This document shows, one piece after another, positions 52,201 through 57,924 of a stretch of 64,000 bases of DNA. The DNA comes from Notospermus geniculatus (taxonomy: Eukaryota; Nemertea; Pilidiophora; Heteronemertea; Lineidae). Below the pieces are notes generated by a model. That model worked only from the letters and a program-made list of their open reading frames with translations. It was not told the DNA's origin and made no database searches. Numbering within the stretch: the first letter of the stretch is position 1; every line of letters begins with the position of its first letter. The DNA is taken from NCBI GenBank assembly GCA_002633025.1, contig NMRB01000375.1, positions 178,129 to 242,128 of the forward strand, read 5' to 3'. The position numbers and the translations under genes were made by a program.

Positions 52201-55200
52201 GATTCGTACCTTACAGCTTCATTTAACATCAATCGACAGGATCAGATGAATGAATCAGACTGCGAAAGACATTTCAAAGATTGCGTCGGTAAGCTCAGTC
52301 TTGATTGCAGCGTGATTTTTGGATGCGCACATTGTACAGAGACAGCATGGTGAAAAGTAAAGTTTACTCCCAGCATGTGATATGCACAAGCATATGGGGG
52401 CCTTCGTTATTATCTTTAAGCTTGGTATATATCGCGCTAGCGACTGGATACAACAAGTTGCCACCGAGCTACCTGGCGATTGGGAGGAACTAGCTGAAAC
52501 TGGAAGCAACTGATCAGTCGCCAGAAACGGTCGATGTATGCACCTTTGCGACTCGCTGGAACTGAGAAATCGCCAGTCGCTGCGAGTTGCACATGTTCAA
52601 CTTTCTAGCGACTAGTTGTTTCAAGTTTCATTCAATTGCGGCGATGTATGCAAGTACCGGTAACCATTGCCAAGCTTACGTTGCACAGGTTTTTCCGAGG
52701 TTTCCTCCTACATTCTGTTGTTTTCTGCTCTGAAGGTGAGGACTATCGAACAGACCGCGAGGAGAACAAAAGTGAAAAGTCAGAGAGCGACTCTGAACCA
52801 TCAGAGGATGACGTGGAGAAGTTTGACGACAATCTCCAACCAGTGGAGACGAATTATATTGAAAACATCACGGAGGAGCTGGGACAGGTAAACTCGATGT
52901 ACCATTTGATGAGCGAGATACTCGTCTATGTTTATGTGGTTATGGTTTAATATAAATAATTATGGGTCGTTGCCATGCAACAAATATCAGTATACTGCAA
53001 TTACATTAATACCAGTGACAAAGTACAATGTGATATGGAGAATGATCGGTAATGATCATGTCCAACACTGTTGACGTGGACCATTTACCGCATTAACTAA
53101 CTGCCTTGTTAACTGCCTCAGGGGACGGAGCATGGTGATGCAGTGATTAGTGTGTTGAGACTGTGGGTTCCCATCCTCCCATAGCAGGGCTTTGGTCTCA
53201 CTCTCTTCATACACTGTGATTGCTTGAAGAGGAGCGAGGTAAAAACCCCTGCTGTGGGAGGATGGCGGGTTCCATATACTCCCAGGCGTATACCCAGTCA
53301 TGTCACCACTCTGTTCAGGTGAGCACTGACTGAGCAGCTCCAAGAGTTCCCCAGAAATGTTTTTGAGAGAATGAGATAATAATGTGAAGCACTTTGAGAC
53401 TGCATAAAAGTTGAAAGCGCTGTATAAAACTCAGGTTATTTATTTCTTTGCTTCAGCAAGGAGATGCTTCTCAGACGGAGGAAGTGGCAGAAGAAAATAA
53501 AAGCTTAATTTGGACTCTAGTCAAACAGGTAACTGTTCTCGAGGAACCCACAAAAAATGGAACAAACTGCATGTTGTTTGATGCTGGCGGCTTGTTGGCA
53601 GGATCCTGAGAGACTTGACATCGCACTGGAATAGGCCTATATCATGTGTAAATCATTTGCCCTCATTGTGGGCCTACTTAATGCATTGGGTGCCAGAGCA
53701 AAATAAGGCTTCTTGTAAAAATTCAGAATGATGCCAGAAACCTGGAAAGGCGCGAATAATACTCATACCATACCATACCATACCACCTACCCCGAGAGTG
53801 GGGAGGGTAGGGTAGGCAGTGTAAGGGTGATATGCTTCTGGTCCTTGTCTTCCTTGTACGCAACGTGACCAAAAGCTGGGCCATAGCTGTGATGTTCACG
53901 TCGTGATCTTATGAAGGTCATCAAGACTATCTTTTCTGCTTAGGTTCGCCCTGGGATGGATTTATCAAAAGTGGTGCTGCCAACTTTCATCTTAGAACCG
54001 CGGTCATTTCTTGACAAACTATCAGATAATTACTACCATTCGGACTTCTTATCAGAGTAAGTAGTATCTCAGGAATGTTGATGATTTGGGAGGAGGTGGA
54101 GAAAAGAAAGTTCTTGCTCAGATTTAAGCAGATCTGCAGAAGTGATAACTAGGCTCCTGGAGAATGGCAGGGGAAATATTGGCACCTGTAACCGCTGAGG
54201 TTCTAAATTGGATCCCTCATTGGATGCGTCCTTCATGTGTAGAGAGGGCGACTCTCATTGACATGCAGGTTTTGTCTGTCCACTTTATTTCCTCTGGACT
54301 TGGCACTCGATTTCTTTATTCATTTATTTATTTGCCTAATATTGTCCCAATAAATGCCATATATTGCACTCCGCTCAATATTTTCTTGTCGATGACGTCT
54401 TCCTTTGAAGATCTGGGATCCAATTACTGATAAAAGCATCTGGATAATTCACGTCCATGGATGTCTATATCATATCATGACTAGCTAATTTTCTCCACTC
54501 ACAGAGCCGTGCTGCAAGAAAATCCGTTTCAGAGGATGAAGATGGTTGTTCGGTGGTACCTGTCAGGATTTTATAAAAAACCCAGAGGATTGAAGAAGCC
54601 ATATAACCCAATAGTGGGGGAAACCTTCAGGTGCTACTGGAAACATCCGAAGACGGGAAGTCGGACGTTTTACGTCGCGGAACAGGTATGGGGAATATTC
54701 ATTGTCAAGTCTGAAGTCGCACTACGTGTAGGGAGTGTGGTGGTGAGCGGTAGGAGCATGGGTCATGTGACCGAGAGATCGTTGGTTCAACCCCACATCG
54801 CGTCATCACTCGATATACTTTCAACTGATCTGAAAGGTTCAAGTCCCCTATTTTAAAACTTTGTGAATATTTCAGATCTCACACCACCCACCAGTATCTG
54901 CATTTCATGTTACAAACAGACAAGATGGCTTCCAAATTGGGGGCAGTATACTAGCCAAGTCAAAATTTTATGGTAAGTATGGACTGCCCTCTTTGCTACC
55001 TTGCCTCACTCTATCCAGGTGTATAATAATGGCTACTGGTCAGAAATGATCAATGCTGGGCACTGAATGAGCAGCTTCTCTGAATTCGGGCTAAACTGAG
55101 GTTAAAGTACCGGTAGTGGGGAGGTTTCGAAATCAAACGATAAACCAAAACTTTACGACAACGTTATTTTTCATACTACACATTGACCAGATTTTGCATT

Positions 55201-57924
55201 GCATTTTCGGCACAAAAATAAAGTTGTCGTTAACGTTTACGTTTATCGTTTGATTTCGAAACCTCCCTAGTAGTCAGATGACACCTCTACTGTTGTGGAT
55301 ATCAGACTATAAACTCAACACAATGCATTGCTCAAGAATTTTCGTTTCTTCAGGGAACTCACTGTCAGCCGTCCTAGATGGCACTGCGCACCTAACATTC
55401 CTGAAGCGCGGAGAAGATTACTTCATCAGCATGCCGTACGCTCATTGTAAGGGGATCCTGATCGGTACACTGACCATGGAGTATGGGGGAAAGGTCACCA
55501 TCGACTGTGAAAAAACAGGCTACAAGTGTGAAATGGAGTTTAAACTTAAGGTATGAAAGGTGCACCTTATAGATGATTCTCAAATTCGCTGATCTGCGCA
55601 CTTCCGCCGAAATCTCAACCAGAACCCCGATCTGAAAACGGGTGACGCGACGCAATCCATGATTCAGCAATGATCGAATCTGGCGCAACGTCTTCAACGT
55701 CACTGTTGTGGGGTTGTCTGCGTCACGTCATTCAGCTTCAGATCGAGGTTGTGAGATTTCGGCAGAAGTGCGCAGATCTTTGTCGTTTACGTCAATTTGA
55801 GAACGGTCTATTGAACTGCTGGCGTCAGCAATTTGCATTTGAGTAGCCAAAGAAATGCACATGCAGGTACCTCTTTTCTTGCAGCTGTTCATAGGTAGTA
55901 ACATTTCCTGTGGAAAAAAGGATGAAAGTTTGTGGAAAATGTTCTTCTCTCGTTCTTTCATGAAAAGATTTGAAGTAGGTATGATACTATCATACCGTAC
56001 CTTTCGTGTTAATTTCAGCCATTCCTTGGTACTGGGGAAGCAAGCAACAAGATCACTGGGAAGATAAAGCTGGGGTCAGAGACACTGGCAACGTTGGAGG
56101 GTCACTGGGATGCAGAGGTGAACATCAAGGATCGAGCCACTGGGGTAAGATATGTAGTAATGTAAATGTAAATCTAAATGTACCGGTAATGAAAATTACA
56201 GTACTTGTATCCAGTCGCACGTGTAGTATACTGCATACAGTAAGTTGACTTTCATTAGGCTACTTGGTAAATGGTTAATTTCAGGGCGGCTGGAGTGGAT
56301 TGTCAGAGCTGTACAGTGCAAACATCAGCGCCTGGCACTGCTGAGGCTCTGGGTTCAATCCTCTTTTCTTCATGTGATAGAACTGTCGTTGGCAGTGCTG
56401 GTTTTCTCCAGGCACTCTGGTTTCCTCCTGCTTGGCTCTCAACTTAATATTTTTTGTTTTATTTGTTTCAGGAAAGCACATTATTCTGGAACCCCACCCA
56501 AGAAATCAAACGAAAGCGCCTGAAGCGGTTCACTGTCCCAGTAGAGAATCAGGGGGAGTTTGAATCGGAGAATCTGTGGTTTAGCGTCTCATCGGCTATC
56601 AATAACAGCGACCAGGAGGAAGCTACCCATGAGAAATTCCTTCTTGAAGAGGCGCAGAGAAACGGTATGAAGGAACGCAAGGCCAAGATGGAAGAATGGA
56701 GTCCTAAATATTTTGAGAGGGATATGGTGACCGGTGACTGGATCTACAAATATACTGAGTAAGTGTTTGAGTAAAACAGGATCTACAGATATACTGAGTA
56801 AGTGTTTGAGTAAAACAGGATCTACATTAGTATACTGAGTAAGTGTTTCAGTAAAACAGTGAAACAGACATCAAGCCTGAATCAGTTCAGTGAGTGAAAT
56901 GCCAAACTGAAACTGCCACAATACGGTATTGGTAGCGTGAACATCGCTCAATTTCTTATGTCCTTCTTCAGCAATCATTTTGGTACTTTTTTCTCCTTTT
57001 ACAGTTCACGACCATGGGACCCAATAAACGATCTGCTCCAATACGAATGTGACTATGTCATCCAGACAAAAACGCGCCATAAAACTCCCATACTCCGTGC
57101 CACATCCATCTTGAGCGTGGAAGACTGCGCTCTGGTGAAGGGAGCCCAAAATAAGAAGGCCAAATCGTTGGAGCGGGTCCGTGCTGCTGCCCGTCTGAAA
57201 CATGGGAATCTATCGAAGCATTTATGTGAGGTTAGGCCTGAAAGTGGCAGCTCTACGCCTGATCCTGATGGATCGAGGTTGGGCGAGTCAGACAGTTCCA
57301 TTGATTCATCTGGTAAGTGTGCAGAATCCCTCTGAAGAGGACATCTTTTGTGATGGTATCTGCAGTTTGAGTGGTGTCCTGATGGTCAACTTTCAAATAA
57401 ACCCTTTAGTAGTGCATGACGTCTCGACAACGTCACAATTGGCAACTCACATACGTGTGCCCTTGACCCATGTCATGAGCCTTGCTCAGTATGCATGCCA
57501 GGTAAATTGTAGAAAGGGGAAGAGAGCCGCGTCTTAGTCAATTATAGAATTGTAGGTGGTGTGACCTTGCAGGAGCCTTGTGAGTACTCATGTTGTGAAA
57601 TGGTTGAGTATGACATCTGAATCTGAATCCCCCATTTTGAGGCTCACTTACATGTTTGGGGTATCTTTTTCAGCTGGTCGAAACAGTACTTCCCGGGGCT
57701 GCCGAAATGTAATGATAGAGAATATGGACAAACTTCTCCAGCCGATGATTGAACTTCAACAGAAAAACAGTGAAAAACTCTCCAGTCTCCAGGGACAGTT
57801 CCTCAACTTGCAGCGACAACAGACGACGGCGCAGGAAAACGCAAGCAACATTCAAATGAAAGATTGGCTCCTACTGGCAGTATTTCTAGTCTTTCAAACT
57901 GTTTTGTCGTGGATATTCAGGTGA
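22065..57924 (+). CDS. OSBPL8: Oxysterol-binding protein-related protein 8 (ORP8/ORP5 type)
   Basis: Sixteen exons join without a frame break to 933 residues (human ORP8 is 889): 22065-22209, 41172-41261, 41579-41655, 42127-42228, 49860-50171, 51997-52288, 52736-52887, 53457-53528, 53944-54056, 54505-54685, 54876-54972, 55354-55550, 56019-56144, 56472-56758, 57005-57312 and 57674-57924 (TGA). Domains: Ser-rich N-terminus; basic [19 protein letters not shown] near residue 135; PH domain about 155-280; acidic linker; OSBP lipid-transfer domain about 410-780 with the signature EQISHHPP near 511-518; coiled coil about 865-905; C-terminal hydrophobic anchor. Human ORP8 and ORP5 sit in the ER membrane at ER-plasma membrane contacts and exchange phosphatidylserine for PI4P. 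The basic stretch before the PH domain and [10 protein letters not shown] match ORP8 better than ORP5. The gene covers at least 32 kb; alternative first exons are listed separately. Confidence 0.95.
22911..23009. repeat. Foldback with ATATTCATAAA-type ends
   Basis: The left arm has CCTATATTCATAAA and AGTGTGACA; the right arm has TATCACACTTTGACTTA and GTTTATGAATATGGACC. Ends resemble family A (GTATTCATAAA...TTTATGAATAC) but the interior differs. Confidence 0.65.
23497..23570 (+). mobile_element. tRNA-derived SINE head
   Basis: TGGCCTAGTGGTTATCACA (box A-like) is followed after about 35 bp by GGTTTGAATCC (box B-like). There is no clean cloverleaf or anticodon arm, so it is a SINE head rather than a tRNA gene. 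Confidence 0.6.
23576..23748. mobile_element. MITE with CAGGGTTTCC terminal inverted repeats
   Basis: Starts CAGGGTTTCCACCAGA and ends TCTGGCGGAAACCCTG, flanked on both sides by GGATT (a possible target duplication). It contains a G-run, a repeated TCTGGTGTAA word and GGGCTTCTGCCCCC. There is no coding capacity. Confidence 0.75.
24553..24608. repeat. Short imperfect palindrome
   Basis: GTCGTTATGACC and GGTCGCACATAACGAC form arms around TATCACAATTGATTGTGATTA, itself a palindrome. Confidence 0.65.
24788..24950 (-). mobile_element. tRNA-derived SINE copy (minus strand)
   Basis: On the minus strand it reads a box A-like AGAATGGTGCAGTGCCGGG, box B-like GGGTTCAATCCCT, then GGTTTTCTCCAGGCACTCTG. 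The last word recurs in the copies at 47726-47886, 49188-49325 and 56296-56440. Confidence 0.7.
25247..25400 (-). repeat. Interspersed repeat with GGATCC-containing ends, copy 3 (reversed)
   Basis: Reverse-oriented member of the family at 2604 and 14177: it begins CAGGCGCAGATCCAG and ends AATCCTGGATCCACTCC. The interior is diverged. Confidence 0.65.
26083..26086 (+). CDS. OSBPL8: OSBPL8 candidate first coding exon B (ATG plus one base)
   Basis: ATGG followed by a perfect GTGAGT donor at 26087. Joining to 41172 gives [13 protein letters not shown], similar in style to vertebrate ORP8, which starts with Met-Glu. The upstream 100 bp would be 5' UTR and contain a tiny upstream frame (ATGACAGACTAA). 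It is an alternative to exon A at 22065. Confidence 0.45.
27039..27450. repeat. 42-bp minisatellite, about 10 units
   Basis: Unit GCCAGTCTTGTCAATTTCAA followed by GAAAACCAACTGTGATAATAAT. Because 42 is a multiple of three and the unit has no stop in several frames, long frames arise on both strands (period 14 residues). Degenerate relatives of GTCTTGTCRATTTCAAG continue to about 27850. Treated as noncoding. Confidence 0.92.
28072..28265. repeat. Interspersed foldback (CCGCCATATTGGCCGTCAAA), copy 1
   Basis: Starts GAGGTTCTTCATGTGACG, contains GATGCCGCCATATTGGCCG and, reversed, TTTGACGGCCAACATGGCCG. The interior carries several TGACGT and AAAATGTCA words. A second copy lies at 51740-51950. Confidence 0.75.
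28946..29021. repeat. Foldback with GAAACCTGTCACATAAGTATT arms
   Basis: The left arm GAAACCTGTCACATAAGTAT and TCATTGGAAAG is matched by CTTTCCAATGAATACCTATG and TGACAGGGTTTC. Half-related sequences occur at about 28828-28862 and 61887-61945. Confidence 0.75.
29555..30205. repeat. Irregular tandem array, period about 80-110 bp
   Basis: About eight degenerate units with TTCACARCATGTGATCTGAG, TGAGTGATTTGCATGAGTG, CAGCAACACTTTTATGATG. One unit includes GGAAGTTGACTTCTTGATAT, also close to a sequence in the duplicated block at 11068. Confidence 0.75.
30911..31081. repeat. Foldback with GGTCATATGAATAAA ends
   Basis: Inverted repeat whose arms include CATAAAGATATTGGGTCATA and TGAATAAAGACTAGCAAATG on the left and the complement, ending CATTGATATCTTTATGATAT, on the right. 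Confidence 0.75.
31782..31867. repeat. Foldback family B, copy 2
   Basis: CATCCTCCCACAGCAGGGG then CCTCTTCATCCACTC, returning as GAAGAGGAGTGAGACC and GGGAGGATG. Confidence 0.75.
33546..33737. repeat. Foldback, about 190 bp
   Basis: AAGGGATTGTTCATTTTCATC on the left and GATGAAAATGAACAGTCCC on the right. Inside lie further complementary blocks: GTGATCCTTGAGAAAA and TTTTCCCAAGGATCAT. Confidence 0.75.
33752..33902 (-). mobile_element. tRNA-derived SINE copy, diverged
   Basis: Same layout as 24788-24950 (GGAAACAGGAG, CCCTCTCTATC, GCGAGTCTGACTGAGGATC, CACTCTGACATT) in reverse orientation, with more substitutions. Confidence 0.6.
35365..35760. repeat. Tandem repeat of about 186 bp, two and a fraction units
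   Basis: Units start CATCAC..TGGTGTGAGC, then GGAAGGAACTTTGTGT, ATCAGCATGAACTG, TTGTCCATTTCATGGGAGAG and TTTCTTGTGAGAGSTTGTG. Confidence 0.65.
36239..36532 (-). other. Unidentified 97-codon open frame
   Basis: ATG to TGA on the minus strand, 97 residues, starting [18 protein letters not shown]. No domain is recognised. No splice context or neighbouring exon supports it, and it lies inside the OSBPL8 intron. It is listed only because it is not composed of visible repeats. Confidence 0.12.
37066..37530. repeat. 26-28-bp minisatellite, about 17 units
   Basis: Unit AACTTGGAACCAACTGCAAG TAACATGG with variants (GTCAAGTAACTGC). The first third is dominated by AACGTCAAG units, the last by AACTGCAAG units, so unit types have spread locally. 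Confidence 0.9.
37836..37912 (+). mobile_element. tRNA-derived SINE head
   Basis: GGCTGTCAGATTCATCTGCA followed by CTCTGAGGTTCTGGGTTCAA and TCCCC: box B GGGTTCAATCC is clear and box A is weak. The same words occur in 56296-56440 and 60172-60360. Confidence 0.6.
38555..39160. repeat. Large degenerate inverted repeat of about 600 bp
   Basis: TTCTCCTCCATGAGAG, GGGCAGTCATT and TTTGGTTTACGGGC on the left are matched in reverse order by GCCCGTAAACCAAAG, GAATTGCCCAATG and GGTGGAGGAGAG on the right. The centre has AAATAAA-rich sequence and short complementary blocks. Confidence 0.5.
40839..40995 (+). repeat. Diverged member of the GGATCC-ended repeat family
   Basis: Starts GGGGTGGATCCAGGGTTTTGG, contains CACTCTAGAAACA and ends with GGGGCGTGCCGCTTGCACCC. 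It lies about 180 bp upstream of the first shared OSBPL8 exon. Confidence 0.6.
41172..42228 (+). CDS. OSBPL8: OSBPL8 exons 2-4, N-terminal regulatory region
   Basis: Exons 41172-41261 (phase 1 to 1), 41579-41655 (1 to 0) and 42127-42228 (0 to 0). They encode a Ser-rich low-complexity region and SEGKLFNL...KLSKRESLK, which aligns with the vertebrate ORP8 stretch before the KVQKKNY motif. The first exon follows a strong pyrimidine tract, so the ATG at 41096 in that tract is not taken as a start. Confidence 0.8.
41836..42076. repeat. Foldback family H (GATCTGCGCACTTC), copy 1
   Basis: Arms AAATTGACGTAAACGAGAAA then GATCTGCGCACTTCTGC, returning as GAAGTGCGCAAATCTGC. It lies in OSBPL8 intron 3 and ends about 50 bp before exon 4. 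A second copy is at 55575-55807. Confidence 0.8.
43186..43420 (+). mobile_element. tRNA-derived SINE with CCCCAGAAATGTTT tail
   Basis: Head with GGTATGAGCATCGGACTCAG and box B-like GGGTTTGATTCCC. The tail has GTTCCCCAGAAATGTTTCTG, GGGATAATAAAGTGAGGTAC, shared with 53120-53445. Confidence 0.7.
44150..44325. mobile_element. MITE with CAGTAGAACCTC terminus
   Basis: Begins CAGTAGAACCTCTCTATTAA and ends GAGAGGTTCCATTG, with repeated RGACACCTCT words inside. Related ends occur at 6051, 48170 (AATAGAACCTC) and 63252 (CAGTGAAACCTCTATATGGA). The superfamily is not assigned. Confidence 0.65.
44674..44805 (+). CDS. OSBPL8: OSBPL8 candidate alternative first exon C
   Basis: ATG at 44674 opens 44 codons ([19 protein letters not shown] onward, then basic [12 protein letters not shown]) to a GTATGG donor in phase 0, which fits the acceptor at 49860. 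An acceptor-like TTTTCTCCCAG ends at 44659, so it could also be an internal exon, but only after a phase-1 exon; after exon 4 (phase 0) it would hit a stop. Confidence 0.35.
45533..45735. repeat. 35-bp minisatellite, about 6 units
   Basis: Unit CACAGTCAGGCATACTCTAT then CTTCCAACCTCTTGT; the last units are degenerate. Not CRISPR: units are contiguous, with no spacers. Confidence 0.9.
46946..47119 (+). CDS. OSBPL8: OSBPL8 candidate alternative first exon D
   Basis: ATG at 46946, open for 58 codons to AAG before GTAGGC, phase 0, compatible with 49860. The residues are acidic and Ser/Thr-rich ([30 protein letters not shown]), like a regulatory N-terminus. Splicing 46946-47119 to 49860 would give a shorter ORP8 that retains the basic stretch and PH domain. 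Confidence 0.5.
47215..47288 (-). mobile_element. tRNA-derived SINE fragment
   Basis: On the minus strand: box A-like GGTGCAGTGAAAACATCC and box B-like AGGTTCAATCCCC. Confidence 0.55.
47726..47886 (-). mobile_element. tRNA-derived SINE copy
   Basis: Minus-strand copy of the family at 24788-24950: AGAGTGGTGCAGCGGAAAC, GGTCCCAAGTTCAAATC and a distal GGAGGCTCTGGTTTCCCCC. Confidence 0.7.
48165..48560. repeat. Repeat block with GTCTAGAATACAGAGACATT units
   Basis: Two close copies of TAGAATACAGAGACATTTCC plus ACTGTGTT (48359 and 48438) and several GGCCATTT..ATTCATTTTGA words, beginning with an AATAGAACCTCGG terminus. Probably a composite of decayed MITEs. Confidence 0.55.
49188..49325 (-). mobile_element. 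tRNA-derived SINE copy
   Basis: Minus-strand copy: AGAGTGGCGGAGTGGAAAC (box A-like), CCGGGTTCAATCCCC (box B) and GCACTCTGGTTTCCC at its distal end. Confidence 0.75.
49387..49470. repeat. Foldback family B, copy 3
   Basis: CATCCTCCCACAGCAGGGG on the left and CCCCTGCTGTGGGAGGATG on the right are perfect terminal arms; the inner arms around CTTACTCCTCTTC are partly lost. Confidence 0.85.
49860..50171 (+). CDS. OSBPL8: OSBPL8 exon 5, basic stretch and start of PH domain
   Basis: 312-nt phase 0-0 exon with acceptor TCTCCACAG and donor GTGCGT. It encodes [18 protein letters not shown] followed by [19 protein letters not shown], the PH-domain core [18 protein letters not shown] and [20 protein letters not shown], all strongly conserved with vertebrate ORP5/ORP8. 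The acceptor can receive exon 4 or either phase-0 alternative first exon. Confidence 0.95.
50218..50454. repeat. Foldback, about 237 bp, starting CTAGGAATCCACTG
   Basis: The left arm CTAGGAATCCACTGCTGATT and GCGACTTGCTTTGCAAC is matched by GTTGCAAAGCAAGTCGC and ATGGTGGATTCCTAG. It starts 46 bp after the exon-5 donor. Confidence 0.85.
51740..51950. repeat. Interspersed foldback (CCGCCATATTGG), copy 2
   Basis: Same element and orientation as 28072-28265. It ends about 45 bp before OSBPL8 exon 6. Confidence 0.75.
51997..52887 (+). CDS. OSBPL8: OSBPL8 exons 6-7, end of PH domain and acidic linker
   Basis: Exon 51997-52288 starts [20 protein letters not shown], completing the PH domain ([16 protein letters not shown] is its C-terminal helix), and ends in ERHFKDC. 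Exon 52736-52887 encodes an acidic linker ([18 protein letters not shown]) ending in [14 protein letters not shown], equivalent to the vertebrate TTYTEQSHEELGE. The linker is Ser/Asp/Glu-rich. Confidence 0.93.
53120..53445 (+). mobile_element. tRNA-derived SINE interrupted by a foldback B element
   Basis: Head GGTGATGCAGTGATTAGTG, then a foldback B (53172-53264), then GCGGGTTCC and the tail TTCCCCAGAAATGTTTTTGA, AGCACTTTGAGACTGCAT, GAAAGCGCTGTATAAAACT. The tail ends about 11 bp before the exon 53457 acceptor. Confidence 0.75.
53172..53264. repeat. Foldback family B, copy 4
   Basis: The left arm CATCCTCCCATAGCAGGGC and the right arm GAGGTAAAAACCCCTGCTGT then GGGAGGATG form near-perfect termini; the centre has CTCTTCATACACTG. 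Confidence 0.85.
53457..56758 (+). CDS. OSBPL8: OSBPL8 exons 8-14, OSBP lipid-transfer domain
   Basis: Exons 53457-53528, 53944-54056, 54505-54685, 54876-54972, 55354-55550, 56019-56144 and 56472-56758 join in phases 0,2,0,1,0,0. Visible ORD landmarks: [67 protein letters not shown], the signature [34 protein letters not shown] and [14 protein letters not shown]. The HH pair and the Lys of KPYNP are the PI4P-binding residues in ORP/Osh proteins. No catalytic or lipid-binding landmark is missing. Confidence 0.95.
54728..54860 (+). mobile_element. tRNA-derived SINE head
   Basis: GTGGTGAGCGGTAGGAGCATG (box A-like) and GTTGGTTCAACCCC (box B-like), starting about 40 bp after the 54685 exon end. 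Confidence 0.6.
55118..55268. repeat. Foldback, about 150 bp, GGGAGGTTTCGAAATCAAAC arms
   Basis: The left arm GGGAGGTTTCGAAATCAAAC and GATAAAC is matched by GTTTATCGTTTGATTTCGAA and ACCTCCC; TTTACGACAAC and GTTGTCGTTAAC extend the pairing. Confidence 0.88.
55575..55807. repeat. Foldback family H, copy 2
   Basis: GATCTGCGCACTTCCGCCGA on the left and TTTCGGCAGAAGTGCGCAGA then TCTTTG on the right. Starts 24 bp after an OSBPL8 exon end (55550). Confidence 0.85.
56296..56440 (+). mobile_element. tRNA-derived SINE copy
   Basis: CTGAGGCTCTGGGTTCAATCC (box B) followed by GGTTTTCTCCAGGCACTCTG and GTTTCCTCCTGC. It ends about 30 bp before the exon at 56472. Confidence 0.7.
56741..56859 (+). repeat. 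OSBPL8: Triplicated exon end and splice donor of OSBPL8
   Basis: Three tandem units (56741-56779, 56780-56818, 56819-56859; 39, 39 and 41 bp). Each holds GATCTAC..ATACTGAGTAAG and ends GTAAAACAG, so each has an ACTGA/GTAAGT donor (GT at 56759, 56798, 56839). Unit 1 includes the last 18 bases of the coding exon. Only the first donor keeps the frame; using the second or third retains TAA at 56760-56762. Confidence 0.9.
57005..57924 (+). CDS. OSBPL8: OSBPL8 last two exons, C-terminal region and membrane anchor
   Basis: Exon 57005-57312 opens with [15 protein letters not shown], conserved with ORP8, then a basic and Ser-rich region. Exon 57674-57924 encodes a heptad-like helix ([20 protein letters not shown]) and ends in [20 protein letters not shown] before TGA: a C-terminal hydrophobic segment with an arginine at the very end, as expected for an ER tail anchor. 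Confidence 0.93.
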
